Source: JAVEVF01 sp034005175 (GTDB taxonomy: Bacteria; Actinomycetota; Coriobacteriia; Anaerosomatales; SLCP01). From it: DNA of 10,380 nucleotides. Positions 5,341-10,380 of the stretch are shown here, one piece after another. Location: positions 1-10,380 of the forward strand of contig JAVEVF010000063.1 in the NCBI GenBank assembly GCA_034005175.1, given 5' to 3'. The translations under genes and the position numbers were made by a program. Within the stretch, counting starts at the first letter, position 1. Each line of letters begins with the position of its first letter. The notes under the pieces were generated by a model. The model had not been told where the DNA came from. It saw only the letters and a list, made by a program, of their open reading frames with translations, and made no database searches.

Positions 5341-6666
5341 GTGGATCAAGCTCGGTTCGAAGAGGGGCAGGCAGCTTACGCGGCTAAGGACTATCGCTTG
5401 GCGGCGAAACTGTATCTGTCGGCGGCCAGCAGGGGCGAGGGGAGCGGCCAGGCGTACCACCAGGCCGGCAACGCCTTAATGAGGCTCCGACGTTACTCCG
5501 ATGCAGTCACCGTGTACCGGCAAGCGCTCAATGACGAGAGCTACGACAAGCGAAGTGCCATCTTCGCCAATCTCGGTTCAGCATATGTCGCCATGGGCGA
5601 GTACGCTGAAGCCGTGCGCGTGTATGACGCCGCGCTTGAAGACGTCGGCTACGCTGCGCAGTATCGAGCGCTTCACGGAAAGGCCGGCGCACTGCTGGAA
5701 ATGGGACGCGTCGAGGATGCTGCACTGGCGTACCGGCAAGCCGCACTTGATGCCGACAACCCCGATCCAGGCAAGGCGCTCAACAATCTGGGGTTGTGTT
5801 TCATGGCAATGGACCGGCCTACCGATGCCGTTGAGGCATACCGGGCGGCCCTGGGTTTCGACTCATACTCTGGCAGAGGCCGCGCCCTGGCCAACCTCGG
5901 AATGGCATATCACGTCATCGGGCGCCATGATGATGCGGTGAAGTCCTTCGAGAAGGCGACGGAGCTGCACAGTCATGAGCTGTCGGACCGTGCTCGTCTT
6001 GCGTATGCGACGAGCCGAAGACATATCACCGCGCCTCTAGAGCGTGAGGTCATCGAAGGGTGGAGCACCGGTGAGATGGCGCCAGTGATCGAGCCGGTCG
6101 TGGTGGCGCAGGAAGACACCAGCCCCGGACTGGCAGCGCCCGACGCCACCAGCTGTATGCCACATCCCAACGGCGAGGACGTGGACAGCTTCTTTGCGAT
6201 GACCGAGCAGGAGATGCGCGTACGCGATCGTGAGGCGCGCCGTACAGAGCGCGAGGCACGGCGTGGGTCTCGTCGACCCTGGGCGACGGTGGGCGTTGTG
6301 GTTGCGAGTGTCGCCGTCATCGCCGCTCTTCTCGTAGCGTTGTTCATGTGGGGCGTCGGCTACCCCACACAGCGGATGACCGTATCGGGCATGCTCAAGG
6401 CTCGCTCAGCTGGTGGCCCCGTCGCTACATATTGGGTGGCGGTGCCGACCACCGATATCGATAAGGAGATGGCTAAGCTCCCGCCGATGACGGACTTCGT
6501 GATCGAGAGTCTGGATCGGTCGCCGCGCACATCGCTTGTAGTTGTGACAGTCACACCGCAGAGTGGCTCGCCGCTCAGCTATCAGATTAGTCTGGCGCGC
6601 GAGGGTGTGGGCTGGAAGGTCACGGGTGTCGAGAACGACTGGCGCTCGACGGGTGGGGGCTCGTAG
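5341..6666 (+). CDS. TPR-repeat protein with one transmembrane anchor
   Basis: A 441-residue protein of unknown exact role. Residues 1 to about 215 form about six tetratricopeptide repeats of roughly 34-36 residues (helices such as AVTVYRQALNDES, AVRVYDAALED and AVEAYRAALGF), a protein-docking scaffold. A Pro/Ala/acid-rich linker (about 235-290) leads to a strongly basic stretch (293-312), then one membrane helix (about 314-338). The basic side implies the TPR part is inside the cell and the last 100 residues outside. That outer domain, ending with GWKVTGVENDW, resembles small secreted beta-rich domains but I cannot assign a family. The start GTG 5341 has only a weak GGGAT upstream; tight coupling to the isomerase stop 11 bases away may compensate. 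Co-transcription suggests a joint role at the membrane, such as envelope assembly or protein export. That is inference. Confidence 0.85.
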   Translation: MDQARFEEGQAAYAAKDYRLAAKLYLSAASRGEGSGQAYHQAGNALMRLRRYSDAVTVYRQALNDESYDKRSAIFANLGSAYVAMGEYAEAVRVYDAALEDVGYAAQYRALHGKAGALLEMGRVEDAALAYRQAALDADNPDPGKALNNLGLCFMAMDRPTDAVEAYRAALGFDSYSGRGRALANLGMAYHVIGRHDDAVKSFEKATELHSHELSDRARLAYATSRRHITAPLEREVIEGWSTGEMAPVIEPVVVAQEDTSPGLAAPDATSCMPHPNGEDVDSFFAMTEQEMRVRDREARRTEREARRGSRRPWATVGVVVASVAVIAALLVALFMWGVGYPTQRMTVSGMLKARSAGGPVATYWVAVPTTDIDKEMAKLPPMTDFVIESLDRSPRTSLVVVTVTPQSGSPLSYQISLAREGVGWKVTGVENDWRSTGGGS

Positions 6667-6735
6667 ACCATACTGCGGAGCCATATCGGCAAGACGTCCC
6701 AGTCAGGGGCTTCATCTGTTGACGGAGGGAAACAC

Positions 6736-7140
6736 GTGGTTCAGAGGACCTACATCATGATCAAGCCGGATGCGGTCGCACGAGGGCTCGTGGGCGCGAT
6801 CGTGAGCCGTTTCGAGACATGTGGTCTTACCATCGAGCGTATGGAACACGGCCGTGTCTCGCCCGACGAGGCTGCGGCGAACTACGCCGAGCATGAGGGC
6901 AAGCCGTTCTATCCCGGTCTGATCGAGTACATCACCTCAGGTTCCGTGGTAAAGATGGTGCTCAGTGGCCCGGAAGCCGTTGTCGTGTGTCGCAAGCTCA
7001 TGGGTGCGACGAACCCCCGAGATGCGGCGCCGGGTACCATCCGAGGCGACTTCGGGCTTACGCTTGACGCCAACATCGTGCATGGTAGCGATTCTCCCGA
7101 ATCTGCCGAGCGCGAGATCAGCATATTCTTCGGCGACTAG
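6736..7140 (+). CDS. ndk: Nucleoside diphosphate kinase
   Basis: A 134-residue cytoplasmic enzyme that passes the gamma-phosphate of ATP to other nucleoside diphosphates through a phosphohistidine. The full set of family motifs is present: YIMIKPDAV (residues 6-14), GKPFYPGLIEYITSG (55-69), the nucleotide loop TNPRDAAPGTIRGDFG (92-107) and the active-site NIVHGSDSPESAEREI (113-128), with catalytic His116. The length is typical. GTG 6736 is well supported by GGAGGG (6724-6729) six bases upstream. It lies 69 bases after the TPR gene with no clear terminator between them, so read-through is possible. A hairpin follows its stop. Confidence 0.97.
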   Translation: MVQRTYIMIKPDAVARGLVGAIVSRFETCGLTIERMEHGRVSPDEAAANYAEHEGKPFYPGLIEYITSGSVVKMVLSGPEAVVVCRKLMGATNPRDAAPGTIRGDFGLTLDANIVHGSDSPESAEREISIFFGD

Positions 7141-7186
7141 AGCCTGCGCGCCCGGCAAGGGACTCATCCGCGCGCATAGCAGGCTC
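7140..7186 (+). terminator. Hairpin after ndk, possible terminator
   Basis: GAGCCTGC (7140-7147) pairs with GCAGGCTC (7179-7186). After a bulged ATA on the right arm, GCGC (7148-7151) pairs with GCGC (7172-7175), for 12 pairs in all. The stem starts on the last base of the ndk stop codon. No T-run follows, so it may act as a weak or factor-assisted terminator or as an RNA 3'-end stabiliser before the rnf operon. Confidence 0.45.
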
Positions 7187-7203
7187 GTGAGCCGTCCAGA
7201 GGG

Positions 7204-7214
7204 GTGTATTACAC
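7204..7214. promoter_or_regulatory. Small palindrome upstream of rnfC, possible operator
   Basis: GTGTATTACAC is a perfect inverted repeat (GTGTA, one base, TACAC) in the 155-base gap before rnfC. It stands out as AT-containing in a GC-rich gap, 92 bases before the preferred rnfC start. It could be a binding site for a dimeric regulator and may overlap the promoter, but it does not match the Rex or FNR consensus as I know them. No clear -35/-10 pair is visible nearby. Confidence 0.25.
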
Positions 7215-7295
7215 GCGGGGGAATGCAGGATTCGGGTGACTGTCAGTCGAACCACTGATTCATCGCGTGTGGCGGCGAGGAGAGGACGACAGCAC

Positions 7296-8609
7296 GTGCT
7301 GAGGCGCGCGTTTCGAGGCGGGGTACACCCCGCGGGCCGCAAGGAGAAGACGAACCAGTGCCCGATCGAAAGGGCACCGCTTGCCGCTGAGCTCGCTGTG
7401 CCGCTCTCGCAGCACCTCGGAGCACCCTGCTCTGCGCTCGTGGAGAAGGGCGAGAGAGTCCGGCGCGGACAGCTTATCGGCGACGTCGACGCTCCCATAA
7501 GCGCGCCTGTGCACTCGCCTGTTGATGGTGAGGTCGTTGCTGTCGAGCCCGTGCTGCTGGCGTCGGGGTTGAGACACCATGCGGTGCGCATCGTCCCTGA
7601 TCCCGAGCAAGACTATGATAGGTTCGTATCTCTCACAAGAGGCGAGGATTCGGTGTCTGAGCGCGTTCGCGCTGCAGGCGTCGTTGGCATGGGTGGCGCG
7701 GGATTTCCTACATCGGTGAAGTTGCAGCCGCCCAAGGGCATGCCTATCCGCACCCTTGTCATCAACGGGTGCGAGTGCGAACCGTACCTGACGTGCGACC
7801 ATCGCCTCATGCTCGAACATGCTGACCGCATCGTACGCGGCGCTCGGCTCATCGCTCGTGCGGCTGGCGCAGCACGAATCGTCATCGGTATCGAGGACAA
7901 CAAGAGTGACGCGGTCGCGTCGCTGGAGAAGGCGGCTTCGGCTTCCGGTAGTGAGATTGAGATAGCGGTGCTGCCGACACGATACCCGCAAGGGGCTGAA
8001 AAGCAGCTCATTTGGGCCGTGACACACGCCGAGGTCCCGCATGGCAAGCTTCCCGCAGCAGCTGGAGTGCTCGTCCAGAATGTGGCCACTGCGGCGGCGG
8101 TGGCTGATGCCATCGACGAGGGCAAGCCGCTTGTCGAGCGGGTGGTGACTGTCACCGGCAACGTGCGGCGCCCCGGCAACTTCCTCACCGTGCTTGGGAC
8201 GCCGGTGTCTTCACTCATCGAAGCTGCTGGTGGGTTCTCCGGCGAGCTCGGCAGGGTGGTAGCAGGCGGGCCGATGACCGGTATGGCGCTGGCAGATCTC
8301 TCTGTGCCCGTTGTGAAGGGAATGGGTGGCGTCGTGGTCATTGACCCTTCTGATGCTGCTCCTGCGGTCCTCGGTGATCAGCCCTGCATCCGATGCGGCC
8401 GATGTTCCGATGCTTGTCCGATGATGCTTGAGCCGTATGCCATCGGCATCTACTCGAACCGCAGAGACTGGGATGCGACGGGCCGCTACCACGCGCTGGA
8501 CTGCATCGAATGCGGGTGTTGCAGTTTCGTGTGTCCCACACGGCGCCCTCTTGTTCAGCTGATCCAAGGAGCTAAGCGAGCTCTTCTGCAGCAAGGGGTC
8601 TCACCGTGA
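7296..8609 (+). CDS. rnfC: Rnf complex subunit RnfC (ferredoxin:NAD+ oxidoreductase)
   Basis: RnfC is the peripheral Rnf subunit where NAD+ is reduced (or NADH oxidised) in exchange with ferredoxin. The 437-residue product shows the N-terminal FRGGVHP motif (residues 6-12), a biotinyl-like segment (about 50-85), the flavin/NADH domain with GVVGMGGAGFPTSVK (128-142) and INGCECEPYLTCD (156-168), a SLBB-like region (about 270-340), and two [4Fe-4S] motifs: CIRCGRCSDACP (364-375) and CIECGCCSFVCP (403-414). Start choice: GTG 7296 gives the family-like MLRRAFRGGVHP and has AGAGGA nine bases upstream. GTG 7236, with AGGA five bases upstream, would add 20 residues without family likeness but cannot be excluded. 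It heads rnfCDGE, the common gene order, and overlaps rnfD by four bases. Confidence 0.95.
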   Translation: MLRRAFRGGVHPAGRKEKTNQCPIERAPLAAELAVPLSQHLGAPCSALVEKGERVRRGQLIGDVDAPISAPVHSPVDGEVVAVEPVLLASGLRHHAVRIVPDPEQDYDRFVSLTRGEDSVSERVRAAGVVGMGGAGFPTSVKLQPPKGMPIRTLVINGCECEPYLTCDHRLMLEHADRIVRGARLIARAAGAARIVIGIEDNKSDAVASLEKAASASGSEIEIAVLPTRYPQGAEKQLIWAVTHAEVPHGKLPAAAGVLVQNVATAAAVADAIDEGKPLVERVVTVTGNVRRPGNFLTVLGTPVSSLIEAAGGFSGELGRVVAGGPMTGMALADLSVPVVKGMGGVVVIDPSDAAPAVLGDQPCIRCGRCSDACPMMLEPYAIGIYSNRRDWDATGRYHALDCIECGCCSFVCPTRRPLVQLIQGAKRALLQQGVSP

Positions 8610-9616
8610 GCGCGACCGCCGAGCACGCGCGCATGCAGGTGGGTCCCGCACCGCACGTGGTGGCGCGCGAGAATGTCACCCACATCATGGGCTGGGTGAT
8701 AGCAGCACTCCTTCCCGCCACGGTGTGGGCGGTATGGAACATGGGGATGGTGGCAATCATCCTGCTGGCAGCGTGCATCGGGTCCTCGGTAGCCACCGAG
8801 TGGGTTTGGAACCGAATCGCCCGCCGGCCGCAAACGCTTCGCGATGGTAGCGCGCTTGTCACCGGTCTTCTGCTCGCGCTTGCTCTCCCGCCGCGCACGC
8901 CGTGGTGGATGGGCGTGGCGGGTGGCATCGTTGCGATAGCCCTTGCCAAGATGCTCTTTGGTGGGCTTGGTTGGAACCTCTTTAACCCAGCGCTTGTCGG
9001 CCGAGCAGTGCTCACAGTCTCGTGGGCAGGCGTGCTCGGCGAGGCCAAGCCGTACCCAGGTGGCTGGTTCCACGCGCTGGATGTGCCCGCGACTGGCGGG
9101 CTGGATGCGATCAGCGGGGCTACGCGCCTCGCAGTGGCCTCGGCGAATCGCCTTGCGGCGGGTGGCTACGGAATCGATCTGTCTGCATACTACCAACCGC
9201 TATTGTTGCGAAATCTGGAAGGCTCTCTCGGCGAGGTGTCGGGTCTGCTGTTGTTACTTGGCGGGTTGGTGTTGGTTGCCAAGCGTATCATCGACTGGCG
9301 TATCCCTGCCGCCTACATCGCCACCGTGGCTGTGCTCTCGTGGGCCTTCGGTTCGGACCCGCTGTTCAACGTACTCGCTGGTGGCGTCTTGCTTGGTGCG
9401 ATCTTCATGGCCACAGACCCGGTGACCTCACCGATGACGCGTGCGGGGCGCCTTGTCTTCGGTTGTGGGTGCGGTGTCTTCAACACCGTTGTGCGGTTCT
9501 TCGGCCCTATGCCCGAGGCCACCACCTTCGCGATTCTCTTCATGAACGGACTGGTGCCCTTCATCGACCGCGGCTTTTCGCCGCGGACCTTCGGGTGGGC
9601 GAAGCGTCGTGGCTAG
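8606..9616 (+). CDS. rnfD: Rnf complex membrane subunit RnfD
   Basis: RnfD is a multi-pass membrane subunit related to NqrB. It carries a covalently bound FMN and is thought to take part in ion transport coupled to electron flow. The 336-residue product has about nine or ten hydrophobic helices and conserved stretches LRDGSALVTGLLLALALPP (residues 78-96), LGWNLFNPALVGRA (121-134) and FMATDPVTSP near the C-terminal third. The flavin site is DAISGAT (167-173), with Thr173 the expected FMN attachment residue, to be modified by an ApbE-type transferase. The start GTG 8606 overlaps the rnfC stop in GTGA, which implies translational coupling. The gene overlaps rnfG by eight bases. Confidence 0.95.
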   Translation: MSATAEHARMQVGPAPHVVARENVTHIMGWVIAALLPATVWAVWNMGMVAIILLAACIGSSVATEWVWNRIARRPQTLRDGSALVTGLLLALALPPRTPWWMGVAGGIVAIALAKMLFGGLGWNLFNPALVGRAVLTVSWAGVLGEAKPYPGGWFHALDVPATGGLDAISGATRLAVASANRLAAGGYGIDLSAYYQPLLLRNLEGSLGEVSGLLLLLGGLVLVAKRIIDWRIPAAYIATVAVLSWAFGSDPLFNVLAGGVLLGAIFMATDPVTSPMTRAGRLVFGCGCGVFNTVVRFFGPMPEATTFAILFMNGLVPFIDRGFSPRTFGWAKRRG

Positions 9617-10214
9617 ACGTGCTGCATCAACGCCGCTGAACATGGTGGCGACCGTGCTGGTGACATGCATCGTTGCTGCCGGCGCGCTCACCCTCACCTA
9701 TGAGGTGACGCGAGAGCGCATCATCGAGCAAGAGCGCGCCGCGGAACGTGCGGCTCTGCAAGCGGTCGCGCCGGAGGCCACGGAGTTCGAACAGGCGGAC
9801 GAGCTGCTTGAGCCTGCTATCACCGCAGTCGACAAGGTCCCCGTCCAGGCGGTGTTCCGAGCATTTGGCGCAGATGGCACTCAGATCGGTTGGAACGTGA
9901 GGGTCGCACCACGAGGGTATGCCGGCCCGGTGACTATGGTTGTGGGATTGGATAGATTCGGGACAGTGCTGGGTGTCAGTATCATCACAATGAACGAGAC
10001 ACCAGGTCTTGGCACCAAGATCGTGGCGCTTCCCGGTTGGATCGATCAGTTTGCAGGCTGGGAGAGCACGACGCTGGATTCGTCGCTCAAGAGCTTTGAC
10101 GCCATCGCGGGAGCCACACGGTCCTCCAGTGCCGTGCGCAATGGAGTCGCTGCTGCGTGTCAGGTCTACAACGAGGTTCTTGCGACGCAAGAGGGGGAGG
10201 CGAGCGGGTCGTGA
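9609..10214 (+). CDS. rnfG: Rnf complex flavoprotein subunit RnfG
   Basis: RnfG, related to NqrC, is anchored by one N-terminal helix (residues about 10-30) with its FMN-binding domain outside the membrane; it relays electrons within the Rnf complex. The 201-residue product has the family segments RGYAGPVTMVVGLD (102-115), NETPGLGTKI (129-138) and the flavinylation motif DAIAGATRSSSAV (164-176), where Thr170 should carry FMN. The usual motif has Ser or Thr where Ala167 stands. The Glu/Arg-rich region after the helix (about 34-65) is probably helical. The start GTG 9609 lies eight bases inside rnfD, with only a weak GGGCG upstream, so translation is probably coupled. It overlaps rnfE by four bases. 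Confidence 0.94.
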   Translation: MARRAASTPLNMVATVLVTCIVAAGALTLTYEVTRERIIEQERAAERAALQAVAPEATEFEQADELLEPAITAVDKVPVQAVFRAFGADGTQIGWNVRVAPRGYAGPVTMVVGLDRFGTVLGVSIITMNETPGLGTKIVALPGWIDQFAGWESTTLDSSLKSFDAIAGATRSSSAVRNGVAAACQVYNEVLATQEGEASGS

Positions 10215-10380
10215 AGGAGTGGTTCAGCGTCTTCCGGCGTGGCTTCGCGATAGAGAACCCGCTCACAGTGCTCATGATAGGCCTGTGCGCGACGCTCGCG
10301 GTTTCCACCAAGGTCGAGGGTGCTTTCTTCATGGGCGTGGCTGTGGTGTTCGTGCTGGCGATGTCTAACGTCATTATCTC
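10211..10380 (+). CDS. rnfE: Rnf complex membrane subunit RnfE (5' part, cut by window end)
   Basis: The first 56 residues of a membrane subunit of the NqrD/RnfE family. The product begins MKEWFSVFRRGFAIENPL and continues with GLCATLAVSTKVEGAFFMG and the start of a second helix ending SNVIIS. Cys26, in the first helix, corresponds to the conserved cysteine that helps hold an iron-sulfur cluster between RnfA and RnfE in the membrane. RnfA is a close paralogue; position after rnfG and the GLC-x-TLAV form favour RnfE. The start GTG 10211 overlaps the rnfG stop in GTGA. rnfA and rnfB are expected beyond the edge. Confidence 0.9.
   Translation, partial: MKEWFSVFRRGFAIENPLTVLMIGLCATLAVSTKVEGAFFMGVAVVFVLAMSNVII

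Noticed and set aside
7204..7214. Rex (NADH-sensing repressor) binding site before rnfC
   Set aside because: The palindrome lacks the TTGTG/CACAA or TTGTTAA half-sites of known Rex operators, so I list it only as an unassigned palindrome.
7260..8042. Minus-strand open frame of 260 residues inside rnfC
   Set aside because: It is antisense to conserved RnfC motifs and has no family features of its own.

Overview
The window looks like ordinary chromosomal core sequence from a high-GC, probably anaerobic actinobacterium. A member of or near the class Coriobacteriia is my inference; no rRNA is present to settle it. Supporting signs are the GC-rich codon use, frequent GTG starts, an actinobacterial-type EF-G2, a low-potential 2[4Fe-4S] ferredoxin and an Rnf complex. 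I see no mobile elements, CRISPR arrays, phage genes or composition breaks.

Layout. Positions 1-211 hold the 3' end of an unidentified plus-strand gene that seems to carry a frame break near position 46. A bacterial ferredoxin follows (289-462). It converges, across a two-way hairpin terminator (486-514), on a minus-strand lipid pair: a DagK/YegS-type lipid kinase (1329-2228) and the acyltransferase PlsY (532-1323). The pair is five bases apart and probably forms one transcript; both products act around phosphatidic acid. A tRNA-Arg(CCG) gene (2301-2376) diverges from the kinase gene and converges, across a nested hairpin, on a minus-strand EF-G2 gene (2428-4494).

Divergent from EF-G2, all remaining genes are on the plus strand: a cyclophilin-type prolyl isomerase lipoprotein (4679-5329); 11 bases later a TPR protein with one membrane anchor (5341-6666); nucleoside diphosphate kinase (6736-7140); then an rnf cluster, rnfC-rnfD-rnfG-rnfE, with consecutive coding regions overlapping by 4, 8 and 4 bases. 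rnfE runs off the right edge, and rnfA and rnfB are expected beyond it.

How the genes work together. Rnf couples reduced ferredoxin to NAD+ with ion pumping across the membrane, so the small ferredoxin at 289-462 is a plausible electron carrier for it, although the two loci lie 7 kb apart. The isomerase lipoprotein and TPR anchor protein may work together at the outer face of the membrane. The other genes are housekeeping.

No convincing undescribed system was found. The points most worth a second look are the frame break in the first gene, the missing catalytic histidine in EF-G2, the lipoprotein/TPR pair, and small motif deviations in PlsY, RnfG and RnfE.
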